A stretch of DNA of 64,000 bases, taken from the NCBI GenBank assembly GCA_009731375.1, contig BJOX01000123.1, forward strand, positions 297,482-361,481, written 5' to 3'. Origin of the DNA: Paulinella micropora (lineage: Eukaryota > Cercozoa > Imbricatea > Euglyphida). The position numbers and the translations under genes are program-made. Shown piece by piece: positions 13,078 through 23,531 of this stretch (position 1 is its first letter; every line of letters begins with the position of its first letter). The notes under the pieces were generated by a model. The model saw nothing but the letters and a program-made list of their open reading frames with translations. It was not told the origin of the DNA and did not search any database.

Positions 13078-13166
13078 GGATGGATGGATGGATGGATGGA
13101 TAGATGGATAGATAGATAGATAGATAGATAGATGGATGGATGGATGGATGGATAGATGGATAGATG

Positions 13167-13209
<43 letters not shown>

Positions 13210-13250
13210 GGATGGATAGATGGATAGATGGATGGATGGATGGACAGATG

Positions 13251-13293
<43 letters not shown>

Positions 13294-13311
13294 TAGATAG
13301 ATTAGATAGAT

Positions 13312-13355
<44 letters not shown>
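12951..13355. repeat. GATA/GGAT array
   Basis: GATA array with GGAT blocks and three GATTA interruptions near 13290-13315. Confidence 0.95.
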
Positions 13356-13356
<1 letters not shown>

Positions 13357-13581
13357 GAGATATCGACTAATGTCAGAAAAAAGGAGCTTCTGATTTCGTC
13401 AACCAAGGAAGTCTGTGGGTAAAGTATTAACCCGATGCCCAGCTAAGCCGTGATGTTTGCACGGAAGGGACTGATACAGGCGATACCAAAGCTCCCTAGT
13501 ACCAGGCGGGGCCAGGGCTCGTTCCATAAGGCGCCCCTTGCAGAACGAGCTCCCACCTCCATTACAGAGGGCCCAGTAAGC
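13356..13581 (-). mobile_element. R1 dispersed repeat, tail half
   Basis: R1 tail end (GATGAGATATCGAC on the plus strand) to CAGTAAGCAGA. Here the body is interrupted by 50 bp of GATA and resumes at 13632, so about 180 bp of R1 interior is replaced by microsatellite. Confidence 0.75.
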
Positions 13582-13583
13582 AG

Positions 13584-13631
<48 letters not shown>

Positions 13632-13727
13632 GGATGCTAGGCACACATAAGGCACCCCACCACGGGCCCAGCACACCCACACCATCCCCTAATTCTCTGT
13701 CTGTCGACAGATGGCACCCATTTCAAA
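13632..13727 (-). mobile_element. R1 dispersed repeat, 5' part
   Basis: From GCTAGGCACACATAAGGC to CCCATTTCAAAA, matching 54797-54892. It belongs with 13356-13581 across the internal GATA block. It ends at CCCATTTCAAAA against GATA, a candidate true 5' end. Confidence 0.7.
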
Positions 13728-13737
13728 AGATAGATAA

Positions 13738-13769
<32 letters not shown>

Positions 13770-13770
13770 G

Positions 13771-13827
<57 letters not shown>

Positions 13828-13845
13828 TAGATAGATTAGATAGAT

Positions 13846-13877
<32 letters not shown>

Positions 13878-13886
13878 GTAGGTAGG

Positions 13887-13939
<53 letters not shown>

Positions 13940-13982
13940 TAGATAGATTAGATAGATTAGATAGATTATAGATTAGATAGAT

Positions 13983-14075
<93 letters not shown>

Positions 14076-14094
14076 GGATAGATAAATAGATAGA
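13728..14094. repeat. GATA/GATTA array
   Basis: GATA array with GGTA and GATTA interruptions. Confidence 0.95.
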
Positions 14095-14977
14095 CAACGC
14101 ATACATGCATTTATTCATACTGTATAATATGATGTAAAAATACAAACATTCATACATACATACACACATGCACACACACACACCACAGTATGATTCTTCC
14201 AAAGTGTCGTATGTATGTATGCAAGTATGTATGTATGTATGTATGTAATGCATGTATGTATGTGTGTATGTATGTATGTATGTGTGTATGTCTGTATGTA
14301 TGTGCATGTATGTATGTATGTAATGTATGTATGTCATGTATGTCATGTATGTATGAATGTATGTATGTATGTATGTATGTCCGTATGTCTCTCTTTCTCT
14401 TCTTTGTGTATGACTACGTGAAGTGTCATACATTCATCAATGCATACCTACATACAGTACAGACTACATTCGTTCATTCATTCATTCATACACATATACA
14501 TACATACTAAATACAAATACATACAAATACAAATACAATTACAATTACAATTGCATAAGCTTGAATTAAATACATACATATGTACGTACATACATTACAT
14601 ACATTCATTCATACCTATATACATACATACATACAACGTACATACAAATACAGACAAATGCAAATACAATTACAATTAGAATTATATGGAGCTTACATTA
14701 CATACATACATATGTACATACATACATTACAGGACATACATACATGCATATACATGCATACATACATACACATACACATACATACATACATACATAACAT
14801 ACATACATAGATACATACCAATACATACATACATACATACATACATACCATACATACCATACATACATACCATACATACAACCATACATGACATAGATAA
14901 CATAGATAACATAGATAACATACATAACATACATACATACATGCATACATACATACATGCATACATACATACATACA

Positions 14978-15011
<34 letters not shown>

Positions 15012-15410
15012 CATACATAATGTACATACATATATACATAATATGCATACATACATACATACATACACATACATACATACATACATACCATACATACATA
15101 CATGCACACATGTGTACATACGCAGACATACATATACATACATACATACATACATACATACCATACATACATACATACATACCATACATACATAAATACA
15201 TACATACATACATACATACATACATACATACATACATACATACATAAATAATGTACATACATACATACATACATACATACCTACATACCTACATCTACAT
15301 ACCTACATACCTACATACCTACATGCATACATACCTACATGCATACATACATACATACATCCATACCATACATACATACATGCATGCATACATACATACA
15401 TACATACTTT
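14095..15410. repeat. GTAT then ACAT arrays (strand switch)
   Basis: GTAT units (14205-14400) change to the complementary ACAT units (14440-15408), with AATAC/AATTAC blocks near 14505-14560 and 14645-14680. No gene seen. Confidence 0.95.
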
Positions 15411-15860
15411 TACAGGAAGGAAGGAAGGAAGGAAGGAAGGAAGGGAAAGGAAGGGAAGGGAAAGGAAGGGAAGGAAAGGAAGGAAAGGGAAGGGAAGGAA
15501 AGGAAAGGAAAGGGAAGGGAAAGGAAAGGGAAGGAAAGGAAAGGAAAGGAAAGGAAAGGAGAGGAAAGGAAAGGAAAGGAAAGGGGGAAGGAAAGGAGGA
15601 GCCTTCTTTCATCCCTTCCCTTTAATTCCCATCCCTCCCTTCCCTCTCTCTCCCTCCCTTTCCTCCCTTCCATTGTTGACACCTTGCTCCCTTCCTTCCC
15701 TCACTTTACTCACTTTCCTTGCTCCTTCCTTCCCTTCTTCCTTTCCTTGTTTCTCGTCCATCCTTCCTCCTTTCCTTTTTCGTAGCTTCCTTTCCCCTTT
15801 ACGCTTTTTTTCATTCCTCCCTGACCTTCCTTCCTTCCTTCCCTTCCACTTCTGAACATT
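15411..15860. repeat. Polypurine GGAA tract then polypyrimidine tract
   Basis: (GGAA/GGGAA)n at 15413-15600 is followed by a CCTT-rich tract to about 15860. This is a purine/pyrimidine mirror arrangement that could fold back or form triplex DNA. Confidence 0.9.
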
Positions 15861-15869
15861 TGTTTCTGA

Positions 15870-16359
15870 AAGGAAAGGAAGAAAGACGGGAAGGTCGGCC
15901 GTGTACACTAGTGTGTACGGTGCTGGTTGGTTGAGTTGCCGATCGGGAACGGAAACAAAATAAATTTCCGCAATATACGGTTTGAAGAAGATTTCTCTCG
16001 CACAATCGCCCACATCTTAGGCACATGTGCACAGAAAAATTTGGCAAAACAGCCAACTCTTTAAAACCAGCCAACTCTAAAAAATGCGCCGCAAAAGCGG
16101 CGCACGCGTTCGTTTGCTCTGTGGACGCTCTACGCACAAGCCCGGCCGGGGCGGGCAAGAAATGGAACAAAATTTCCCGTTATACCCGGATTAAGTGCGC
16201 CAAGGAAGCGGTCCAAAGCGGTCCAAAAAAGATATACACCCAGATATCCGATCCGGACCACACACGCCCCTCTACCACGCGAGAGGGAGGGGACCCACCG
16301 CCAACATGATCCAGGCAGTCTACCGGGTTTCTCTTCTGACTACATACCTACAACATTGA
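15870..16359. other. Low-copy sequence without a clear gene
   Basis: About 490 bp of mixed composition. The plus-strand open stretch at 16025-16309 (94 codons) shows no domain I recognise. A short duplication (CCAACTCT..AAA at about 16052 and 16072) and a GCCGCAAAAGCGGC hairpin at about 16089 are visible. Confidence 0.5.
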
Positions 16360-16908
16360 GACCTGGCCTTTGACAGCGATTTTCTGCTTTGCGACGGGGG
16401 CGGGGTCTGCCGGCAGGAGGGCAAGCTTACAGTCAAAGAGGCGCAACAACAGATCGAGTTCCACCTGTACTCCTACGTGCCCCCACACCTGCGGCGCTCG
16501 CTGATGGTGGTAGCTTCGCATAGGGACTGGTTCGGTGCTATCGTCTCTGCCATTCGCGATGGCAAGAAGTTTATCGTGTCCTGCCACACGCAGCGCGAAG
16601 CGGCGGCGCTCTATGACAAGCTGCACAAGTCGTTTCCCGATTTTCGGCATTGCATTTATCGTCATTGCACACACACAGAGACATTTCGGCATTGCATTTA
16701 TCGTCCGAATCACTCCTTGTTTCGGCCATATCAACTGGTGGCACAGGTGGCAGCAAAAACAGCAAGGAACACGAAAGTTGTGGTTGTGGATGGCAAATGT
16801 CATTTTTCCCTGCGCGGGCCGGGACAAAAATGCAATGGATTATCACACCCTGTGCAAATTGGCAGCCTGTTCTTTCAGGCCAATCGGCAAATCAAGATGG
16901 ATTGATGT
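16360..16908 (+). pseudogene. Helicase fragment, origin-binding-protein-like
   Basis: Open on the plus strand from 16360 (no ATG until 16477), about 182 codons. The best-preserved part contains SLMVVASHRDWF and GKKFIVSCHTQREAAAL..KSFPDF. This pattern resembles the region of origin-binding-protein (Herpes_ori_bp-type) superfamily 2 helicases that introduces helicase motif IV, a family also common in giant DNA viruses. The 3' part is disturbed: a 22-bp segment (TTTCGGCATTGCATTTATCG) is duplicated at about 16640 and 16683, after which similarity is lost. Walker A and DEAD-like motifs are absent, so it is a fragment at most. Family assignment is from memory of motif shape and is uncertain. Host exon is the alternative. 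Confidence 0.35.
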
Positions 16909-16911
16909 ACA

Positions 16912-16978
16912 TATAATATATATATATATATATTATATATATATATATATATATGTATGTATATATATATATAATATC
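16912..16978. repeat. (AT)n microsatellite
   Basis: AT dinucleotide array with two TATGTATG interruptions, directly after the helicase-like fragment. Confidence 0.95.
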
Positions 16979-17690
16979 CGCATTATGCCTGAGCATGCAT
17001 GAATGCGTATAACGGCAGTCCTGACCTGAAAATGTCGTCATGTTTGTATAGTCTGTCTGACCTGCAGTCCCTTGGCGACTGCAGAGGCTGCACCAGAATC
17101 TACCATGAGCACCTTGCCTTTATACTTCGCCTATTCAGAGCAGATGTCCATGCGCAACATACTATTTCACTATGAACGTTCAAATTAACACAGACATTTT
17201 TACAAGAAGCGCGAGCTTCAATAGTTCACGCAAAAAAATTACAAAGAAAAGCAGACATAAATATAAAATACTGTAAGGCAACATTACACAAAGGGGGGGG
17301 GGGCGGGTTGCCACCGTGGGGAACCAAAAGAAAGATACAGACCACATAATCAGTGAGGACATGGTGCTTGCCCTTACGAAAAGCTGCTAAAGCCGCCTCC
17401 ATCCATGTTTTGTTACGGCACAATTTCTAACTGCAAATCCAGAAAAGTCAGGTAAAAGTTCCCGCGGTCATCAGAAAATATCAACTTCTCTGAACTTATA
17501 TGCGTCAATCGGCTACAGCTGTTCAGACTGGAGCACAGGTTCACTGATCCAGTATCCTCCTATGCATTTTAGCCATCACCAAAGTACCCTGCAAGCACTG
17601 CTTCTCTCTGGTTTTTTGCATGAAAACAATCCGTAGCTTACATCCGTTCCCGCAACATGCATAGAGGCTATAGATGCTGTTTAAATGTGA
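16979..17690. other. Low-copy AT-richer sequence, no gene recognised
   Basis: About 710 bp of unique-looking sequence with a G homopolymer at 17293-17302. No ORF with coding character on either strand. The region could be intronic. Confidence 0.45.
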
Positions 17691-17699
17691 GTGAAAGTT

Positions 17700-17800
17700 G
17701 TGCATGTATGTATGTACATATGTATGTATGTATGTATGTATGTATGTGTGTGTGTATGTATGTATGTATGTATGTATGTGTGTATGTGTGTGTGTATGTA
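17700..17800. repeat. (GTAT)n microsatellite
   Basis: GTAT/GTGT array immediately upstream of the ORF at 17801. Confidence 0.95.
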
Positions 17801-18413
17801 TGCTATCCGTGCTGGACATGAACATTCTGAGCGAGTACTGGAATTCTCCCGGCGAGATCGCGGAGCCTTGCTTCTTCCACACGCGGCCCCGATCTTGCTG
17901 GCGCCCTATCTTGTCCCTGAGCTGGCCAAGATAGTTTGCTCATACCTCGAACCAGCTGTTTGCTATGATCCTATGCCCGCTCTCACGCTGGCTAACCAGC
18001 GCCCTGAACAGCTTCGTGAGCTTGGGCAGTTGCCGCTGACAAAGTTCCCGCTGCACGAGCACGCGTACTGGACGATGGTGCAGTCAGAAGAGGCACGCGC
18101 GCTGTATGGCGACCCCGTCTTCAAGGAAGCAGCAGCGGCTGGCTGGTTGGAGCATTGTTGTTTATGGAACGACACCGCAAACATATTTGTGCTGACACAC
18201 CATGTAGTTCCCACCCAGGCCCGGTTGGAACTCCTCGCCCGGTACAAGCACATGTACTGGACCTTTGTCGAACTTCGCCTGAACGCGGGGCTAAAAGCAG
18301 TATTTGAACACGTGGCACACCGCCTGAACTCATTTTTTTCGATTTCTCGAGCGCCACCTCACTCCAACAAGTGGCCCTTCTTGGTTCGCATGCCAACTTT
18401 TGCTAGGAGTTGA
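17801..18413 (+). CDS. Unidentified protein-coding fragment
   Basis: A plus-strand frame with about 203 codons is open from the GTAT array to a stop at 18411-18413. Its composition is protein-like: hydrophobic, Ala/Leu-rich helices such as LAPYLVPELAKIVCSYL, then WTMVQSEEARALYGDP and ARYKHMYWTFVELRLN. The LPELAKIVCSYL stretch resembles the short helical start of F-box-like segments, but that is not diagnostic. The neighbouring frame is protein-like just upstream (MNILSEYWNSPGEIAEPC, about 17816-17870), which suggests a frameshift or exon boundary near 17870-17880. No family recognised. It is downstream of the helicase-like fragment on the same strand, so both could derive from one inserted viral or host locus. 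Confidence 0.35.
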
Positions 18414-19015
18414 AATTGTAGTGATGATTAAAACACTAACTTTCACACGCCAACGCGAAAATTTTCCAGCAAATCCCGGCCTGCGGCTCAGTCCGGGACA
18501 TGGCAGGTCCCCCCTCCCCGCGGTGGTCCAAATCCGCACTCTGTGCCTAATTAAATTCTCGACTGCTTGGACCGCTCCTTTGGACCACAAGGCCCCAAAG
18601 GCCGGCCAAAGCGCCAAAAGAACAGACTAGAAAATCCGGATCCGATTTGGACCACCGGGTGACAGCAGGGGCAGTCTCGTCGAGCGACCTCACGGTCTCG
18701 TCGACACCGTCAGCTGCTCGACGAGCGCGTGGTCCACAGCGGTCCATTTTGGCGAAACGTCGCTATTTTGGCGAAACGGTCGCTAACTTTTGAAGCCGGT
18801 CCGCAAAGAATTCTTGTGAAACACTCCAAAAAACTAGGTTGCGTGAATGGGAAATTAGCGGAGTCCCTGCAAATCATATTTTATTTTGGACAAGTTGTTA
18901 CAGAGAGTTCATTTGCGTGACGGGCTGTCTCCCAGGTCCTTCTCTCTCTCTCTCTTCCTTCATTTTCGGCAACGCATCCCAGGCTCTACTTCTCTCTCTC
19001 TCCATGTGTATCTTT
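18414..19015. other. Low-copy sequence, no gene recognised
   Basis: About 600 bp of mixed GC. Small repeats GGTCCA and TTTTGGCGAAACG(T/G)TCGCTA (twice, about 18748-18785) and a CTCGTCGA-rich stretch (18675-18725). No ORF with coding character. Confidence 0.45.
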
Positions 19016-19020
19016 CAGAA

Positions 19021-19114
19021 ATGTATGTATGTATGTATGTATGTATGTATGTATGTACATATGTACATACATACATACATATGTATGTATGTGCATATGT
19101 ATGTATGTATGCAC

Positions 19115-19145
<31 letters not shown>

Positions 19146-19247
19146 TGTATGTATGTACGTCCAGCTGGTACTTGTTGGCCTTGATGTATCCCTAGGCAGG
19201 TAGATAGACACAGACAGACAGACAGATAGATAGGTAGATAGATAGGC

Positions 19248-19301
<54 letters not shown>

Positions 19302-19463
19302 TAGATATAGATGAATAGATAGGTAGATACATACATAAAAGGTAGATGTGTATGTATGTATGTATGTATGTACATATGTATGTATGTATCTATGTATGTA
19401 TTATGTGTATGTATGTATGTATGTATGTATGTGTGTGTATGTATGTATGTATGTGTATGTATG

Positions 19464-19494
<31 letters not shown>

Positions 19495-19560
19495 GTATTA
19501 TGCATATGTATGTGTGTGTATGTATGTATGCATGTATGCTAATGTATCCTCTGTAAGCTA
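19021..19560. repeat. GTAT and GATA arrays
   Basis: GTAT (19021-19156), GATA (19199-19325) and GTAT/GTGT (19350-19545) blocks. Confidence 0.95.
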
Positions 19561-19703
19561 TGTATGCTATGTATGCTATGTTATGCTACGTTATGGCGTG
19601 AAGATGTGTAACGACACGAGCAGTACTTCTGTGCGCTATGTATGCTATGTATGTATGCTATGTACTTGTATCCTATGTATGCTATGTATGCTATGTTATG
19701 GTC

Positions 19704-19771
19704 TTTCACGGCGTCAAGGCGTGTAACGACGCGCACGAGCAGTACTTCGACGACGACTTCTGCTGCAAAAT
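19704..19771 (+). CDS. Candidate exon A of a host gene
   Basis: The frame reads FHGVKACNDAHEQYF then DDDFCCKM, which is not repeat-like and is embedded between GTAT and TATC arrays. A GT at 19772-19773 leaves phase 2 and joins exon B (20081) to give AT+G, a Met codon, without a break. The donor (AT|GTCACC) is weak. The 5' border is undefined. A degenerate partial duplicate (GCGTGAAGATGTGTAACGAC) lies about 110 bp upstream, at 19594-19630. Product unknown. Confidence 0.35.
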
Positions 19772-19777
19772 GTCACC

Positions 19778-19779
<2 letters not shown>

Positions 19780-19855
<76 letters not shown>

Positions 19856-19953
19856 TTATCTATCTATCTATCTACCCACCTACCTACCTACCTGTCTATC
19901 TACCTACCTACCTACCTTCCTCACGCCGTCCAGCCCGCCACCCACTGCTTGCT

Positions 19954-20016
<63 letters not shown>
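19780..20016. repeat. (TATC)n, (TACC)n and C-homopolymer
   Basis: TATC array to 19873, TACC to 19918, then a 60-base C run (19957-20016) ending at a 10-N gap (20017-20026). It lies inside the inferred intron between exons A and B. Confidence 0.95.
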
Positions 20017-20080
20017 NNNNNNNNNNTTCATGGTCACACATAGCTAACACGCATAGCATCTTCGCGTACCTATCTATCAG

Positions 20081-20142
20081 GTACTATGGTAGCAACACCG
20101 TGGAAGAGTTCGAAGACTTACCGTTCAGCCACAAGCAGGAAG
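20081..20142 (+). CDS. Candidate exon B of a host gene
   Basis: A 62-nt segment bounded by TCTATCAG| and GAAG|GTATTG, both good consensus splice borders. It encodes YYGSNTVEEFEDLPFSHKQE. It enters in phase 2 and leaves with one base (G), which matches exon C starting with GT to give a Gly codon. Phase agreement on both sides of a 213-bp intron is the main support. Product unknown. Confidence 0.5.
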
Positions 20143-20355
20143 GTATTGACTGTTGTTCTACTCCGCACGGAGTTTCGGGTTTCCGGTGCCACTTTCTGGG
20201 TTTGCGGCGTGAAAAGCCCGGTCTGCGGTGGCACTTTCACACCCCAGAACCCGGAAATCTGGGTGGTGTAGAAGGGGCATGTATGTAGTTAAGAGGGAAA
20301 GCCTTGCAACTGATCTTATCCCTCTCCTTGCACCCTTGCTCTTCTCTGGCGATAG

Positions 20356-20546
20356 GTCGGCATGGTCATGGTAGTCTGCCCGGGAGTCCTGTGACGATGT
20401 CGCGCCAGTTTTCAGACAGCGGTCAGCACCACGGTAGTCTGCCCGGGAGTCCTGTGAGGATGTCGAGCCAGTTTTCAGACAGCGGTCAGCACCACGAGAG
20501 CCACGACAGGGACCACGATAACAACAAGAGCAAATACGAACAGTAA
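20356..20546 (+). CDS. Candidate terminal exon C with 21-aa tandem repeat
   Basis: Preceded by a long polypyrimidine stretch and GATAG| (acceptor AG at 20354-20355). It reads RHGHG, then two tandem 63-bp units (20370-20432, 20433-20495), each translating to 21 residues that start GSLPGSPV and end FSDSGQHH. A charged tail HDRDHDNNKSKYEQ and TAA at 20544-20546 follow. The duplication keeps frame, and its differences are single-base (TMSR versus RMSS). The tail is likely disordered, and the SRQFSDSG motif could be phosphorylated (inference). Low-complexity Ser/Asn coding continues in frame beyond TAA-TGA, so the end may be a decayed or recently moved stop. Confidence 0.5.
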
Positions 20547-20654
20547 TGACAAGAATACGACAGCAAGAACGACAACAACAGCAATAGCAACAACTACTAC
20601 AGCAGCAGCAGCAGCCACACACACCACGCTCATGAAACTTTCCCCTCTTCTTTT

Positions 20655-20702
20655 ATGTATCGACTATCTTCTATCCATCTATCCATCCATCTACCTATCT
20701 AC

Positions 20703-20741
<39 letters not shown>

Positions 20742-20778
20742 CCTACCTACCTACCTACCTACCTAACTACCTACCTAC

Positions 20779-20828
<50 letters not shown>

Positions 20829-20970
20829 GTCTATCTACCTACCTACATACCAACCTACCTACCTGGATGGATGGATGGATGGATGGATGGATAGGTAGGT
20901 AAGTCGGTCGGTCGGTCGGTCGGTAGGTAGGTAGGTAGGTAGGTAGGTAGGTAGGTAGGTACATACATGT
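20655..20970. repeat. TATC/TACC array switching to GGAT/GGTA
   Basis: TATC with TACC blocks to 20863, then the opposite-strand purine-rich units GGAT and GGTA (with GGTC) to 20960. The switch is abrupt. Confidence 0.95.
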
Positions 20971-21002
20971 CCGCTGGCAGGAGGTAGTCCGCGTGGTATT
21001 GC

Positions 21003-21469
21003 TCCAGCCAGTCCCACCTCGCTAGGCAGGATGAGAAGCAAGGCAGACATCAAAGGTGCAGAGAGAGAGGNNNNNNNNNNNNNNNNNNNNNNNNNNNNNN
21101 NNNNNNNNNNNNNNNNNNNNNNNNNNNNNNNNNNNNNNNNNNNNNNNNNNNNNNNNNNNNNNNNNNNNNNNNNNNNNNNNNNNNNNNNNNNNNNNNNNNN
21201 NNNNNNNNNNNNNNNNNNNNNNNNNNNNNNNNNNNNNNNNNNNNNNNNNNNNNNNNNNNNNNNNNNNNNNNNNNNNNNNNNNNNNNNNNNNNNNNNNNNN
21301 NNNNNNNNNNNNNNNNNNNNNNNNNNNNNNNNNNNNNNNNNNNNNNNNNNNNNNNNNNNNNNNNNNNNNNNNNNNNNNNNNNNNNNNNNNNNNNNNNNNN
21401 NNNNNNNNNNNNNNNNNNNNNNNNNNNNNNNNNNNNNNNNNNNNNNNNNNNNNNNNNNNNNNNNNNNNN

Positions 21470-21512
<43 letters not shown>

Positions 21513-21566
21513 CCAGCCAGTGTCCCTCGCTAGGCAGGATGAGCAGCAAGAATGACATCAAAGGTG

Positions 21567-21599
<33 letters not shown>

Positions 21600-21675
21600 T
21601 GAGGGGTGCGGGGGGGACAGCCAGTCCCAGTCCCTCGCTAGGCAGGATGAGCAGCAAGAATGACATCAAAGGTGC

Positions 21676-21680
<5 letters not shown>
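21003..21680. repeat. ~60-bp unit repeated three times around a gap
   Basis: CCTCGCTAGGCAGGATGAG, then AGCAAG..GACATCAAAGGTG, occurs at about 21017, 21523 and 21634, each followed by (GA)n. The first and second copies are separated by an N gap (21071-21469) and a G42 run. The plus-strand frame reads SLGRMSSKNDIKG and each unit has an AAAG|GTGCAG donor-like end, so an exon-derived minisatellite is possible. Confidence 0.6.
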
Positions 21681-21707
<27 letters not shown>

Positions 21708-21717
21708 AGAGAGAGAG

Positions 21718-21748
<31 letters not shown>

Positions 21749-21804
21749 TGCATACAGACAGACAGACACACAGACAAAGTGCTCCCACCCAAAGTAATTT
21801 TATA

Positions 21805-21980
21805 TCTACTATCTATCTATATATCTATCTATCTATCTATCTATCTGTCTATCTATCTATCTGTCTATCTATCTATCTATCTATCTACCTATCTATCTAT
21901 CTACCTATCTACCTACCTACCTACCTACCTATCTACCTACCTACCTATCTACCTACCTACCTATCTATCTATCTATCTAC

Positions 21981-22012
<32 letters not shown>

Positions 22013-22013
22013 A

Positions 22014-22072
<59 letters not shown>

Positions 22073-22090
22073 ATATCTACCTACCTACCA

Positions 22091-22127
<37 letters not shown>

Positions 22128-22164
22128 CCCATATATATACCTACCTATCTATCTATCTACCTAC

Positions 22165-22246
<82 letters not shown>
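21805..22246. repeat. Long (TATC)n array
   Basis: TATC with TACC and TATA variants, ending exactly where the truncated LINE copy begins. Confidence 0.95.
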
Positions 22247-22837
22247 GCTCCCCTTCAAAAACACATCGAGAGCCATAACAAACGCTCCCCTATAGACCAA
22301 AATGAATCAAAGTCTATGTTTGTGAAAAAGGGCGAGCAGAAGCCTAAGAGACAGTCATTTCATCGACCATCCCTGCTTGACACTGCAAACGATTGGCAGC
22401 TCCAAACCCAATACACCGGTTCTGAGCAAGCCTTTCCTGTCCACGTTTGTGTCACTGACCTCCGCCCCGATATCGTTGTCTGGTCACTGTCTACCAGGAT
22501 ATGTATTCTGATTGAGCTAACGTGCCCGGTCGAGGAAAACATCCTTGACGCACGAGCCTACAAGACTAACCGATACAACAAGCTCAAATCTCAAATCGAG
22601 GATAACGGATGGACCGGCCACCTTCGACCAATCGAATGCGGGGCTCGCGGCATGGTATCGTTCTCTGTTCATCGATGTTTCCGCGCCTTGGGTTTTTCCC
22701 ATCCCCAATCCAAATCCCTTTGCTTCAAGCTATCCTCCTGCGTAGCTCGTTGCTCTTTTGCGATTTATCGCTCCTGTGCAGTCAAAAATTGGACTAATCT
22801 TCCTCTAGTCCGTATTGGTGACTGCATTCCATCATAG
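22247..22837 (+). pseudogene. LINE ORF2 C-terminal fragment (copy 1)
   Basis: Continuous frame from the truncation point to TAG at 22835-22837, about 196 codons. It holds the C-terminal module seen in many invertebrate and protist LINE polyproteins: CVTDLRPDIVVWS, then ILIELTCPVEENI, a K-rich helix, and WTGHLRPIECGARGMVSFS. The D..ELT spacing resembles a PD-(D/E)XK-like nuclease fold, but that is inference. No reverse transcriptase motifs remain, so it cannot be autonomous. It is nearly identical to the copy 2 protein over its whole length. Confidence 0.7.
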
Positions 22838-23149
22838 CCGTCCAGTGTTGCATAGCCCGGGCTAGGTCCCTGCGGGGGTTTAGGCCTCATACAATGTCAT
22901 CATTGTAGCTTGCGCAAGCTTACGGTGCTCAAAACACTTGGACTAACGGCTTCCTTTTCTTTCTCTTCTTCCTTATCCTCCCACTCTCCATTCCTAGATT
23001 GCCTTTTTCTTCAACGTCCTTCCTCCTCTTCTTTTTCCAGAACACAGTCTACCCGTGATTCCCATCCCGGACACATGCACAGTACACAAATTATTGTTTG
23101 ATGTGAAACTGCGTTCCTTTGCAAGGACTACATTCCTTTGCGACATCTC

Positions 23150-23150
<1 letters not shown>
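22247..23150 (+). mobile_element. LINE copy 1, 5'-truncated
   Basis: Non-LTR retrotransposon 3' portion with 590 bp of coding sequence, about 310 bp of 3' UTR and a (TATC)n tail. The 3' UTR contains GTTGCATAGCCCGGGCTAGG and ends in TTTGCGACATCTCATC. It is followed in tandem by copy 2 at 23531. The 5' truncation falls in a pre-existing TATC array. Confidence 0.85.

Positions 23151-23530
<380 letters not shown>

Positions 23531-23531
<1 letters not shown>

Noticed and set aside
19957-20016. G-quadruplex regulatory element in the C60/G-run tracts
   Set aside because: The homopolymers end at N gaps and are likely sequencing artefacts. No regulatory context is visible.
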